Part shown: one piece after another, positions 13,876 through 25,237 of the stretch
How positions within the stretch are numbered: the first letter of the stretch is position 1
Layout of the letters: every line of letters begins with the position of its first letter
Assembly (NCBI RefSeq): GCF_042453785.1
Contig: NC_091677.1
Span: 5,241,501 to 5,305,500, forward strand
From: Malus domestica
Taxonomy: Eukaryota > Streptophyta > Magnoliopsida > Rosales > Rosaceae
DNA: 64,000 nucleotides
Direction: 5' to 3'
The notes under the pieces: generated by a model
Told to the model about the DNA's origin: nothing
Seen by the model: only the letters and a program-made list of their open reading frames with translations
The model's database searches: none
Made by a program: the position numbers and the translations under genes

Positions 13876-13937
13876 CCATGAGACACCTCATCGTCGTCTT
13901 CAAATTCATCGTGGTGGCCCTTCGAAGCCTTCGCCAT
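11120..13937 (-). CDS. BIM: BIM-type bHLH transcription factor (brassinosteroid signalling)
   Basis: BIM proteins are bHLH partners of BES1 that bind E-box DNA in brassinosteroid signalling. Seven exons on the minus strand: 13937-13874, 13740-13617, 13038-12969, 12865-12770, 12262-11844, 11472-11343 and 11230-11120. They total 1014 nt, or 337 residues. The bHLH covers about residues 46-100. The basic-region triad H49-E53-R57 lies within [17 protein letters not shown], and helix 2 gives [23 protein letters not shown]-specific blocks are [22 protein letters not shown] and the C-terminal [20 protein letters not shown]. Oddities: intron 2 uses a GC donor (AGAG|GCAAGC at 13616), and the intron 1 donor opens straight into a (CT)n run. 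The exon 6 donor (AAG|GTTCGT) is chosen on phase and is the least certain junction. The length is closer to BIM2/BIM3 than to BIM1. Confidence 0.88.
13836..13872. repeat. (GA)n microsatellite in BIM-like intron 1
   Basis: About 18 GA units. On the gene's strand the run is CT-rich and starts at the third base of the intron 1 donor (GTCTCTCT). Confidence 0.95.
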
Positions 13938-14247
13938 CTCCGGCTGCCAAATAATAAATAAATTTCCAAAAATTACATAAATAAATAAATAAACAAAAAA
14001 ACGAAGCCAATTTTACGGAGAGAGAGAGTACTGAGGACTCGGAGGAGGGCGCAGTGAGAGAGTGAGAGGTGGCGGTGGCGGTGGCGATGGTGGAAATGCG
14101 GAGCTCCGGGACCAAGGTGGGCGCCCGAATTGGGTCCGACTGAGCTGGAAATAGCGGAAAAAGGGTCTGGTGTTGGAGCCTTGTGCTGTTTTGTGTTGAT
14201 GCGTTGTCGTTTTGGGGTTTTAAACGTTACAGTAAGACAACCATGGA

Positions 14248-14440
14248 AATTTGGGGATCAGAATCCCTTCTACCAAATTCACCCAATCAATTATCCGAAT
14301 TTTTTGAAATTTAATCAAACAGTTACAAACGCAGAGTCTCTTTAAAAATTATAATAACTTTAACAAATTAAATCAAATTTTAAAAAATAATTAGATAAAT
14401 TTAATGAAAAAGATCTGAAAATGATTCCTTTCCAAAATTT
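14248..14440. mobile_element. Degenerate MITE of the GGATCCTCTCC family (unit A)
   Basis: The left end reads tttggggatcagaatccc and the right end gattcctttccaaaattt, an imperfect inverted repeat. The interior phrases aatcaaacagttacaaac and aaattataataactttaac match the intact copies at 3290 and 45368. The left end coincides with the left boundary of the tandem duplication. Confidence 0.5.
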
Positions 14441-15548
14441 GAAGCCCTAGGTAGCGGCTCCCACTATTTCTATTCCTAAATCACTAATTATTTAAAAAAA
14501 CAAAAATCTTATTATTAATTAAATTATTAAATGTTTTAATCATAATTATTCTGACAATTAATATTAATTTATTCATTAAATTCATTCTCATAGTGGCCGC
14601 CACTATTTATAATGTGACCCGCCCGCCACCACGCCTAATTGGTCCTAATTTGTTTTATGTTGCACGCGTGATAATGGGTTTGTAATTGTATTCAAATGAC
14701 TAAAAATGTTTTTTTTTTAAGTTTTAGATTTTATAAGAAAGTAAATGCTTCGTTTTTTGGGTGAAGCAATATAGTGTTTTTTAGAAACAGTTTTAGACAA
14801 ATCCAAAACAGTTGAATATTTACGCCATAATGGGCTTGGACTCGGCTTCATTAGCCCACGGTTCACTACAGACTTGACCGCCTATTCCAATTTACAAGAA
14901 AATGACTTGAATTCGAGTGCAAGAGGCATCGGTGCAATGCAGCTGAAAGACCGTCCTGACTAGCCAACATAACCCATATTTTTTTACTAAACAATGTCTC
15001 GAATTCTAAATGCTCATTGTAGTTAAGTACGCAATTCTTTTTTTTAATGATACAAGTGATGTTGGGAAGGGGGAGTGGAGAAATGACTATTCGAGTACAA
15101 AAATGAATGTTATTAACCAACAGAGCTTTAACTACTTTACCATGTTTTCATATAACTAAAAGGTGATCATTTGAGATAATATTTTACATTAGTTTTATTC
15201 TTCCTACATCAATAGTGTGACAGTTGATGCGACTTATTACATGTCTTACATAATTCCTCTAGCATTGGATCATAATAACGGGAAATAATAGTCACACACC
15301 TTTTTTCTCTCCTTACATCTTGCCCATTTGCTTTCGTTTGATCTATTTAATTAAATGACCAAAAGTAAAGATGAGTGTGTAAGAGGAAAAAAGAGTGTGT
15401 TGTTATCCCTTCACATAACAATTAAGTTCCAAAAGATCTCTTAGGCTTCAAGTGAGAGATCCATAGTACCCTTCTTCCTTGGCAATGTTTGTAACAGGTT
15501 GAGATTCATATGGTTGAGCCTTTGGCATGCCACAAGTTCAAGTCCAAA

Positions 15549-15719
15549 CTAGCCCATTCTTACTTTCAGGGCAGATGAAAAGTGCTTAGCAGCGGCTACA
15601 TTCCACGCCTCCGGTCCATCCTCCTGCCTTTCACTCCTCGAACGCTTCGTCTCTCCACGGAAGCAACCGGACAACAACCCCATCAAGGACATGAACCAAC
15701 TCGCGGTATTCTTACTCAT
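15549..15719 (-). CDS. Unrecognised 56-residue protein, copy A
   Basis: I do not recognise the family. The frame encodes 56 residues starting MSKNTASWFMSLMGLLSGCF. A basic segment (RGETKRSRSE) follows, and the end is WNVAAAKHFSSALKVRMG. Reasons to call it a gene: a TATA box (TATATATAAG on the minus strand, about 15868-15878) lies about 150 bp upstream, the leader between is CT-rich with no upstream ATG, and the downstream tandem copy keeps an uninterrupted frame of the same length with only about five residue changes. The N-terminal 20 residues are hydrophobic enough for a short membrane anchor or signal segment, but charge and cleavage context are ambiguous. The frame stays open upstream of the chosen Met. 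This start was preferred because it is the first ATG after the TATA box. Confidence 0.55.
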   Translation of the reverse strand: MSKNTASWFMSLMGLLSGCFRGETKRSRSERQEDGPEAWNVAAAKHFSSALKVRMG

Positions 15720-15865
15720 GATTCTGATCTTAACTTGGTTTGAAAAGAGGCTTTCAAATTGGAGAAGTAGAAGCAAATGAATAGTATTCAACAAGGAAGG
15801 CAAGGAGCTGATGAGATTGTTGTTTTTCCTGGTTTATTTTTTGCTGCTACTTGGACTTCTATCTT

Positions 15866-15880
15866 TGCTTATATATAGCT
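15866..15880 (-). promoter_or_regulatory. TATA box of small gene, copy A
   Basis: The plus strand reads gcttatatatagctt, giving CTATATATAAG on the minus strand. It is about 150 bp upstream of the small gene's ATG and is preserved in the duplicate at about 18508-18519. Confidence 0.6.
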
Positions 15881-16823
15881 TAGTATTCTTGGAGCTCAAG
15901 TTTTGACCCATGTCTCTCCCATATTTCTGAGCACGTTCTGGGAACCCACAGATTTTCTTGAGAGGCAAACAAAGATTAACCAACATGAGCTTTAAACCCC
16001 ACTTATGTATCTTTCTGAGGCCCCACGTCAACTTTGACCATGAAAAAAAATTTGGGAATCAAAATCCCTTCCACCAAATCCATCCAATCAATCAATCCGA
16101 ATATTTGAAATTTAAGCCAACGGTTACAAATAAAAAGCTTTTTTTTTAAATTATAATAACTTTAACAGTTAGATCAAATTTTAAGGATCTAGATTAGATG
16201 ATCGGGTAAATTTAATGGAAATGATCGGATTCCTTTCCGAAATTTGGAGCCCTAGGTGGCGGCTCCCACTGTTTCTATTCCTAAAATCACTATTTTTTAA
16301 AAAAAGAGACCTTATTATTAATTAAATTATTAAACGTTTTAATCATAATTATTCTGACAATTAATATTAATTTATTCATTAAATTCATTCTCATAGTGGC
16401 CGCCACTATTTATAATGTGACCCGCCCGCCACCACGCCTAATTGGTCCTAATTTGTTTTATGTTGCACACGTGATAATGAGTTTGTAATTGTATTTAAAT
16501 GACTGAAAAACGTTTTTTTTTTAAATACTTTTAGATTTCATAAGAAATTAAATGCTTCTTGCTTTTTGCACGAAGCAGTAAAGTTAGACAAACTCAAAAC
16601 TATTAAATTTTTACACCATAGTGATTGGGCTTAGACTCGACTTTATTAGCCCACGGTTCACTACAAACTTTACCGCCTATTCCAATTTACGAGTAAGGGA
16701 CTCAAATTCGAGTGCAAGAGTCATCGATGCAATGAAGCAGAAAGATCGTCCTGACTAGCCAACATAACCCATATTTTTTACCAAACAATGTCCTTGAATT
16801 ATGAATGCTCATTGTAGTTAAGC

Positions 16824-17652
16824 TAGGGATGGCAATTCTAACCGTTAAACCTGATAACCGTTCGAATGGATTAGATTTGGATATGAAAATTCGGGTATGG
16901 TATGGATATGGGGAAAAACCGTGAACTTTATTCGGTTATGATTTTGGATATGGTTATAGGGGTTCCCAATTCATATCCGTCCCCGAATCCGACCCGAATA
17001 TATTGTGTGTGTGTATTTGATATATAATATAATTTTATTCAATTTACTGAACCCTGTCCCTATACTAATTCATTATGCATGCATCAAACCCTATATTATC
17101 TTTATTATGCACCAAACATCATGCATGGGGGGCATACCAACAACCTCATCAATTAAATACTCTTATTGTTATACTCAACCAAATTAATTCATTGAATCAT
17201 TTTATATATCAATTATCAAATGTTCCAAGTTTATCAGATTCATCTCTCTTCAAGAGTCTCATTGTCAAGAAATTAATTCATTGAATCAATTTGTTTTGTC
17301 TTCATTTCATATTTGCTTTTGTCCTTTTTTTTATTGGACCAATTTATCATATTGGCTTATCATAAACAACTTCAAATATATTATTATGTTTTTTGTAATT
17401 GGATGTTGCTATTTAATGATGGAATTAGTATCTACTAAAATTTATAGTGCATCAATTGAATGAATATAATTTTTTTTAAATTTTTTGATGAAGATGGATA
17501 TAACCAATAACCGATTGAAAATCTGTTAACCGGTGGATATGGTTATGGATAATCCCCAATGGTTAATTTGCGGTTATGGATATGGTTAATTTTCGTGGTC
17601 ATGGGGATGTATATAGCATTTCCGTCCCCAAATCGAACCGTTGCCATCCCTA
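16824..17652. mobile_element. Nonautonomous hAT-type DNA transposon (829 bp)
   Basis: The terminal inverted repeats are TAGGGATGGCAA at the left and TTGCCATCCCTA at the right. An exact 8-bp direct repeat AGTTAAGC flanks the element (16816-16823 and 17653-17660). Eight-base target duplications with TAGGG-type ends are typical of the hAT superfamily. The paralogous site in unit A (about 15018-15030) has one AGTTAAGT and no insertion, so it serves as an internal empty-site control. Subterminal regions contain repeated ggatatgg and ggttatgg motifs on both sides, which could bind transposase. No transposase remnant is visible and the interior is AT-rich. Confidence 0.92.
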
Positions 17653-18193
17653 AGTTAAGCACACGATTTTCTTTTTTAATGATACAAGTGATGTTGGGAA
17701 GGGGGAGTGGAGAAATGACTATCCGAGCACAAAAATGAATGTTATTAACCAACAGAGCGTCAACTACTTTACCATGTTTTCATATAACTAAAAGGTTTTC
17801 ATTTGAGATAATATTTTACATTAGTTTTATTCTTCCTACATCAATAGTGTGACAATTAATGCGGCTTATTACATGTCTTACATAATTCCTCTAGCATTGG
17901 ATCATAATAACGGGAAATAATAGTCATGTACCTTTTTTCTCTCCTTACACACCCTTGTTTAATCTTGCCCATTTGCTTCCGTTTGATCTATTTAATTAGA
18001 TGACCAGAAGTAAAGATGAGTGTGTAAGAGGAAAAAAGAGTGTGTTGTTATCCCTTCACATAACAATTAACTTCCAAAAGATCTCTTAGGCTTCAAGTGA
18101 GAGATCCATAGTACCCTTCTTCCTTGGCAATGTTTGTAACAGGTTGAGATTCATATGGTTGAGCCTTTGGCATGCCACAAGTTCAAGTCCAAA

Positions 18194-18364
18194 CTAGCCC
18201 ATTCTTACTTTCGGGGCAGATGAAAAGTGCTTAGCAGCGGCTACATTCCACGCCTCCGGTCCATCCTCCTGCTTTCCGCTCCTCGAACGCTTCGTCTCTC
18301 CACGGAAGCAACGGGACAACAACCCCATCAAGGACATGAACCAACTCACGGTATTCTTACTCAT
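18194..18364 (-). CDS. Unrecognised 56-residue protein, copy B
   Basis: This is the duplicate of the gene at 15549-15719, with the same length and start context. Differences from copy A are conservative in number: Ala6 to Val, Gly18 to Arg, Glu-Arg to Gly-Lys in the basic segment, and Leu to Pro near the C-terminus. The TATA box (about 18508-18519) and the leader are almost identical to copy A. The hAT insertion lies more than 500 bp downstream of the stop codon, so it should not interrupt coding or the core promoter. The reading frame stays open far upstream of this ATG, but codons before the TATA box are unlikely to be translated. Confidence 0.52.
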   Translation of the reverse strand: MSKNTVSWFMSLMGLLSRCFRGETKRSRSGKQEDGPEAWNVAAAKHFSSAPKVRMG

Positions 18365-18507
18365 GATTCTGATCTTAACTTGGTTTGAAAAGAGGCTTTC
18401 AAATTGGAGAAGTAGAAGCAAATGAATAGTATTCAACAAGGAAGGCAAGGAGCTGATGAGATTGTTGTTTTTCCTGGTTTTTTTGCTGCTACTTGGACTT
18501 CTATCTT

Positions 18508-18519
18508 TGCTTATATATA
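18508..18519 (-). promoter_or_regulatory. TATA box of small gene, copy B
   Basis: It is the same TATATATAAG motif as in copy A, at the same distance from the start codon. Confidence 0.58.
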
Positions 18520-18692
18520 GCTTAGTATTCTTGGAGCTCAAGTTTTGACCCATGTCTCTCCCATATTTCTGAGCACGTTCTGGGAACCCACAGATTTTCT
18601 TGAGAGGCAAACAAAGATTAACCAACATGAGCTTTAAACCCCACTTGTGCATCTTTCTGAGGCCCCACGTCAACTTTGACCATGAAAAAAAT

Positions 18693-19897
18693 TTGACCAA
18701 TACGTGGAATTCATATCTGAACGAGGTAAAGAACTCCGGTACTGTGTTGCAGACACGGATATGACGACATACGACATGCAGATATGATGACATCGTAAAT
18801 TTAAAAAAAATAAAGAAAAGAACATAGCGATCAAATATAATAAATTTATAATGAATATTACATTTATTAAAAAAATTACACATCCAATCAACATCTAATT
18901 CAAATTATTCACACCCAATCAAATTAATCAACCTCTACCTTTTTGCAATAGACAATAGTCAATCAAAAATTCAAAACACTTAACCAAAATATGGAATGGA
19001 GTCCAACAGTTTTGATATTTACAAAACTGCCCCAAAAATGTCTTTATATTTCCAAAACTGCCTCACAATGTTTTTTGAAATTTACCAAAAAGCTCATGCC
19101 GTGTCCAAAGGGGTGTGTTGGCATGTCAGAGTGTCCAACACTCTTGATACTTTGGGGTTTCAGAGTATCCATGCAACCTAGCTCGTGTAAGAACATAAGA
19201 TCTTCTGTATTTTAATTTCACCCGACTACACATTGATTTCACCTGATTGTCCCTACACAAGTTTTTTCTCTTGAATGAGTAGAGTAGGTAGTGGTGAACA
19301 CTTTCTGACAAAGATATGGAAAAAGAACTTTAACGAAAAACTCTAATTACTGTTCACTTTAATAAAATAACACATTTTTACATTAAAAAATCAATCCTAA
19401 TACTATTCACTTTACCCTTTATTTTGTTCTTATCGTTAAAACTCCAAATTTTCAAGCCATTTTCATTAGTTTTCCTAAGAATTAATTCAAGTCTAAGAAA
19501 GACATTTCCGCTTCTGCTCTGGACAAACTTCAATATTTGTACCAGTTTGAAGCAGAGTAAAAAATCTTATAGAAACATTAGAGATTTCCTGAAAGAGACA
19601 AAAACTAAAGCTGGAATTTCATGCAGAACTTATCAGCTTACATCAAAATTGGCTGGGTGGTTAAATAATGACTATATTTTACCTAAAAGAGGCTTAAACA
19701 ATCCAATAGAGTTGAGTGAGTGCTTCAAAGACGGCCAAATTAGCGCGGTCACTCGTGTTCTTGAACCCCAGTTAGAAAACTTGCATTTTCCGTTTGAAAC
19801 TGGAGTCGGAGATGATTCCAAACTTGCTTGGATCATACTAATGAAGATATATTTTATGTACAGAACTGCAGACCATTGATGCGACTCAATCAGCCCG
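18693..19897. other. Spacer and probable 3' UTR of EDA30-like gene
   Basis: I see no supported gene. The left part contains repetitive gacacgg/gatatgacgacat phrases typical of degraded retroelements. A copy of the dispersed palindromic repeat lies at about 19321-19480. The last few hundred bases are probably the 3' UTR of the gene that ends at 19898. Confidence 0.45.
19321..19480. repeat. Dispersed palindromic repeat (AACTCC family), copy 2
   Basis: On the minus strand it reads ttaggaaaactaatgaaaat, then gttttaacgataag, tagtattagg and tttttcgttaaagtt. The same ordered phrases occur at about 1175-1340, 39117-39288 and 48526-48682. A MITE or SINE-like origin is likely. I could not find target duplications for this copy. 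Confidence 0.6.
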
Positions 19898-22800
19898 CTA
19901 CCTTTCTCCACCCTCGAGCTCTTCTTGATCCTCCAACTGAGTTTCTTCTTTGTTGCTTATGTCTCCATTACCACCATCATGATCTCCATTATTTTTACGG
20001 AAGAACAACCCCGATGAGGTGGAGTCGTCTTCATCTAGAGTTTCTTCATTTTCCTTGTCTTTTGATTTCGACTGCAATGTCAAGTCATTCTCCATCCAAG
20101 CAGGGCAATAGTGCACGACTCCAAGAGCAGAAAGAACTTGAGAATGACTAGGAGTTGAAGCATGAGGTGATGACGTGGCATTGATTGATTTTCCAGCAGG
20201 ATCTTGCCTTAAGCAAGAACATTCCGGGATTGGATGAGAAATAAAAGACAGCGGCTTTGATCTTGCGGAAGCTTCTATTAATCCATCAACTAATCTCTTT
20301 CTCAAATGCTTGCGTACTGACATCAGCCAAGTATGGTTTGCGTGGTATAGGTGGTCATGAATTTCATCTAAAAGCTTGGCGACTTCTTTTCTACATTCGG
20401 AAAAACACAATGAATTTTTGAGAAAACAGAGACATTCGTCATCAAGGGAGCAACCGAATATAGCAATTTCTCAATATTTAGATACACATAGTACTTTTAG
20501 TTTGCGGTTAATGATCACAAAGAGCTGTGTATTGACCAAATTGTGCTCACTAGCCGCTTGTCAGTATGTGTCCATAAACACATCAAGCTTTGAAAGAAAC
20601 ATGAAAAATAAACTACAATGCATTTAATCTAACAGCTCAAATGTTTCAAATCTCATATCCTGATCCCGATACGAGAAAATTTTACATGCATAGTTTATGT
20701 CATAAAATAACTACAAACAGTGAAAGACCTTCCATTTATTAATCATGCAAATGAGCAAACACGTATGTCTAGATAAGCTGCGTACCTGTCTGGTCTGTAT
20801 GTCTTTGAATCAGCTGATTGATAGAGTCGCTGTCCCATTACCAAGCTCGCAAAATTTGGGTGTCCCTTACCATCAAAATCAAATCCAGGGATAAACACAT
20901 CAGCTTCAACGCATATCACATAATCAATTGCTTCCCACAGAAGTTTATGAGCATTGGTCCTCAATTCAATAACTGTACTATCAGGCTCGTTATCACTCTC
21001 CGCTACCCAACCCCACCAACCTTCAATGTTATAGGATTTGGGCCTGGCCGGGGGTGGTGGAAGTGGGCGAGGACGAGGACCTGCATTTTTCCATGCTTCA
21101 ATTTTCATCTCTTCCTCAATCATTGGTGGACTCCCGGGATTGCGATCGACTAGGTTAGCTTCGCGACCATACATCCTACTAAGCTCCCAGGGCATGCTGA
21201 GGGAAGTCCTATCAACGACATTTTCAAACATTGCACGAAGAGGGATCAACGTCCTTTGGCCACCAAAGATTTCTCCCCCCGAAACATATATTATTGTGTC
21301 CCACAAGTACCCATATGCACGAAGAATAATACCAATCTGTACAGATCCAAGTAATATAGACAAAAGGTTCAATAAGAAGTCATTTCTTATTAAACGATGT
21401 AGACGATATTTTTGGCGAGTTAATTCTATGCTAAATAGACTGGCAGTATATATTACAACTAACTTTATAATATTCACTTCATCTCCATTATGACCATTAT
21501 TTTTGTTTTGTAGCCATATTGTATCTTACCTCTTCTGGCATTAGGGGGCAAGAACCTTTAAGGCGTTGTTTTGCAGAATTCACCGAAAGCTTTCCCTTGA
21601 CAATTCCACGTTTTCTCATCCATTGCCTTTTGTGTTGAATGAGTTCCGTGTGTACATCCTTGGGAAGACAAACATATGAAAATCAAACGCTATGAAAGAG
21701 TTCCAAAAGAATAATATATCATGCAGTCCAGGGTCAAATGCTATGAATGGTTCAAAGCAAATACCTGGAAGAGTTCAGCACAACCATGATATGCCAAAGT
21801 CTCCCGGGTCATGCCAGGGTCAAATGCTATGAATGGCTGTCCAGGAGCCTTTAATCTAAAGAGGTAGTAAATATTATGTGTTAAAAGCCATGCTGATGAG
21901 AAAAAAATTAGATACCACACATTGAGAAAGAGAGAGAAGAGAGTAAACGGATGCTGGTAGTTGACCTTTGTAAAATTTCGGTGGCAAGTTCCTGGACCTC
22001 CTGCCGGAACCTAAGGGCGTGAAAAGCAACCCTACATCTCAGCCTCTGATACTCTTCAAGATCAGGTGGCAGGATAGCCTACATTACATCCAAAACAAGG
22101 TAGTAACAGTTATATCATTAAACAAAGAAATATAATACTCACTTCCACAGACTCAAGTTATGAGTACAGTGCAATAGAGAAAGCAGACACTGTTACCTGC
22201 AAGCATCCACCTTCAGACACAACTAGTTCAACTACTAAATGCTTCTTCAAAATTGGAAGAACATTGTTCTTGTAGTAATATGGTGAAGCAGAGTAAGGCA
22301 CTTTAAACACCGGAATGTTCTTTTTCCTCCTTTGCCCTTTAAGATTATTGGGAAGCGTCTTCACAACTTTGACGTCTTTTGACAAGGCTGCCATGAATTG
22401 GTCCTCATTGTAGAGATAGGCAAAACTTTTAAACTGAGAGCTACGTAAAACCATAAGACACAAACAATAAGTACTGAATACATCAATTTAGGGCACGAAC
22501 AAACAAAGCCGAGATTGTAATGATTGTCCAAAAAGGTAAACCTTATGCCCTTGCTGCTTGTGGTTGATTGGATCTCAGGAATCACTAACGTTGCATTCAG
22601 AAACCGAGAAACCACAACTACATCACATATCTGAAAAACCAATAAAATGCTGCAGCTGTAAACTTTTAAGACAATTGAATACAATCGAGAACAGGCTGTT
22701 AAACCATGAACCCCTTACCGAATTCCTGATCTCATGAAATCCGCCTTGTATCCTGACAAAGATAAACCTGCTGGTATCTGAATCGGGTTCTGTGACACAC

Positions 22801-23601
22801 AAACACATTTCACTTTAGAATGATTCCATATTTGTTCACAATTCAAATAGATAAATAAACATCCTGAACACTTTTATTTTCAAGGTTTCCATACACAAAA
22901 TTTTAAACATAAAGCATATCCTTCTGCGCTAATCACGATTATAATAACACTGATCAAGTTAAACCAAGGACCCCACCGATTGTGTTAAACCTATAATCCG
23001 ACATAAAGTAAGATTTTAAACTTTTTTTTTTCTTAAGAGAAAGAAGTGTTATCATCAACCTTTTTGGTAGCATTGATTCTGCAGAGAAAATCCTTAAACC
23101 GAAATAACTGTCTAACATATGCCTCCACTCCAGAAAGCATTAAACCGATATCGAAATCACTATAGCAAGATGAAAAGTAGGCTAACCGGCATAATGTCCT
23201 CTGGGATTTGCATTCGGCTGCAAAGATTCGAGATGCCGAACCGGACCCCATAGCCTTCTATACATTGGACTCTGCACACCAAAGTAGAAGGATTAGTAAA
23301 ACTGATTTCAGAAAACCAACAAAATTGATATGAAAAACATAATTGATATAAAAAACAAAAAAAACGGATCCACACTAAATTCACACACTCAAACCAAACC
23401 CATTTCAGAAAACCAACAAAACATTTTCTGTCTGAATTTCCCTTAATATCGAAGACAAAAATCCCCGAAAAAATCAATGTCACAAAAACAACAATGATTG
23501 CCACTTTCAGAGCAAGAACAATACTTTACCAGAAGAAAACAACAAAACAAACATAACCCAGAAACAGAAACGCACTCAGGACTCAAACTCCACAAAAATA
23601 T

Positions 23602-23632
<31 letters not shown>

Positions 23633-23903
23633 CAGTTAAGCAGAGCAGATGAACTTGAGAAAGATGAGATCTTTGAGGGGGGGGGGGTTAAGTGAAACGT
23701 ACAGTCTTGGAAAAATTCAAGCTTTCACCAATGGCTCTTCTGGGGAAGATTGTGATGGAGGAGTGGAACTCTGAAGCAGCAGCCCCTTCTGTGAATCTGG
23801 CCAGCAGAAAGTGCACAAAGAGAGAGATAGCTGAAAGAAACAGACCAACCAGTCCAACCCATTTCATCTTTGACCTCAACACCATCTTCCCCTCCCCTTT
23901 CAT
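19898..23903 (-). CDS. O-fucosyltransferase-family protein, EDA30-like
   Basis: This is a second PF10250-type glycosyltransferase, of a subclade different from the RRT1-like gene. Ten exons on the minus strand: 23903-23703, 23271-23187, 22789-22719, 22630-22542, 22440-22197, 22078-21966, 21855-21765, 21658-21530, 21336-20786 and 20390-19898. They total 2067 nt, or 688 residues, with every junction in phase. A single N-terminal membrane segment (about residues 16-36) indicates a Golgi type II protein. Family blocks are FIFVRIQGGFHEIRNS, VVVVSRFLNATLVIPE, FIAFDPGMTRE, YVSGGEIFGGQRTL and EADVFIPGFDFDGKGHP. The unusually long C-terminal tail ends SSGLFFR...LEDQEELEGGER, which I associate with the Arabidopsis EDA30 group. 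Introns 1 and 7 contain a (GA)n run and a copied exon fragment respectively. The biochemical acceptor is not predictable here. Confidence 0.9.
23602..23632. repeat. (GA)n microsatellite, EDA30-like intron 1
   Basis: About 14 GA units, followed 45 bp downstream by a 10-base G run at about 23677-23688, just inside the intron 1 donor. Confidence 0.9.
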
Positions 23904-23956
23904 TGAAACCCCACTTCAGGATCAGAACTCCAACTGCAACCGGTTTTTGCAGAAGC

Positions 23957-23958
<2 letters not shown>

Positions 23959-23993
<35 letters not shown>
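23959..23993. repeat. (GA)n microsatellite in EDA30-like 5' leader
   Basis: About 17 GA units, which read CT on the gene's strand, roughly 60 bp upstream of the start codon. CT-rich leaders are common in plant promoters. Confidence 0.9.
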
Positions 23994-23996
<3 letters not shown>

Positions 23997-24497
23997 GGTT
24001 TTGTTTGAGTAGAAGGAAAAGTCACAGAGAGGGAGATGATGCGGCACGTGCGAGTGAGATGCACATACACACCACCACATTTGAGTGTTTGAGTTGAATG
24101 AGACCAGGCATGGCATTTTATTACATTAAATATTTGACGTTTTTAATAAATAGCTGTCTGATGGCACCCCACTTTCTGCTGCAGCGCGTGTATATCATCG
24201 TCAGACCCAATTGGGAAATGAGGGCTGGAGGGTGTAGGATAAGCGATGGCGAAGTGTTGAATGTATCTGGTGATGCTGTATGATTGGAAAAGCGAGGTGG
24301 GAAAGATGGTGTTGGAGTTTAGTCACGTGATGTAAAGGTTGTGTCTTTATGTCTTTGGGTTTACAGAGAAAATGACTTATATAGTATGTGTTCATCGTTG
24401 TATTATATTTTGCTTTAACAGTACATTGATGTGTACGTTTTTTTTCATATAACAATGTATTATTGAACCGAGATGTCGCAGTGATATAATTCATTAT

Positions 24498-24645
24498 GGG
24501 GTGTGATATCCACACATTCTATTTTACTTATCACACACATTTTTAGTTTTCGACCATCGGATCAGATGAATTGAAGAAGATCAACGGATAAAAATTATCA
24601 AGGAGTATGTAAGAAGTAAAATGAGGTGTGTGAATAGCACACCCC
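24498..24645. mobile_element. Small hAT-like MITE (148 bp)
   Basis: Inverted ends ggggtgtgatatccacacat and, on the other strand, ggggtgtgctattcacacac extend into ttttactt on both arms. Flanking octamers TTCATTAT and TTCAATAT (7 of 8 identical) fit an 8-bp target duplication. No coding. Confidence 0.75.
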
Positions 24646-25237
24646 TTCAATATATGTAAGTTATTCTCGTTTGTAGGGTTTTTGTAGAAGTTGTGGTTGT
24701 GTGTGTGTGGTAGAATATAGACAAAAGGGTGTTTGTGTGAAAAGGAAAGAAAGGAGCTTTTGGGTGGAAGGATAAGGTGGGCACAAGGAAAAGTTTAGCG
24801 ATTAGGTCACCATAGATTTTTGCTTCATTTTGAAATTTCAATGGGGAAGAAGAAACTGATAATGCAATGATGTAGATAAATGGTAGAGATTCTTCGATTG
24901 TATTTGTATCTTTCGTCACATAACGAGTGTATAGCTAATCAGTTACACATCAAAACAAGTAGGAGTGGCATGAGGATGTGCAATGCCTAGGCCAGCCATC
25001 TCTTTATAAATATTTTATCTATGCTAATTTTTGGTAAACTTTTGCTATGCACTTAAAACTTAAACTTCGTCTCTCTTTTTAGAGTAACTGACTTGAGCAT
25101 CGGAAATTTAGCCAACCCCTCCACTCACCTTGTGAGCACATGTGTCGCTTTGGTCTTGATTAAAAAGTATTATTTGTTTTGTAGGTACAATTTCGTCAAT
25201 ACTGAAAATTGCGAAAATTTATTACCACAATTATTGT

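Larger units (their letters stand above)
14248..16048. repeat. Tandem duplication, unit A (~1.8 kb)
   Basis: This segment is repeated directly and immediately downstream (16049-18692). Shared landmarks in the same order are the degenerate MITE at the left end, the phrases cggctcccact and gtggccgccactatttata, gcccacggttcactaca, and the whole small gene with its promoter. Unit A is about 1801 bp. Unit B is about 2644 bp, and the difference is explained almost exactly by an 829-bp transposon plus its 8-bp target duplication. The two units have diverged by scattered substitutions and small indels. Confidence 0.85.
16049..18692. repeat. Tandem duplication, unit B (with hAT insertion)
   Basis: This is the second copy of the 1.8-kb unit. 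It starts at ...ccatgaaaaaaaatttggg and ends at ccatgaaaaaaatttgacc. The left flank of unit A has the related phrase ccatggaaatttggg, so the duplication breakpoints share a short microhomology. It contains a second degenerate MITE (16049-16246), the 829-bp hAT-type element and copy B of the small gene. Confidence 0.85.

Noticed and set aside
17005-17463. Open frames inside the hAT-type element as transposase
   Set aside because: They are short, AT-rich and hydrophobic, with no BED finger or hAT dimerisation motif.
19424-19879. 151-residue plus-strand open frame
   Set aside because: It overlaps a dispersed repeat and the probable 3' UTR of the EDA30-like gene and has no recognisable motif.
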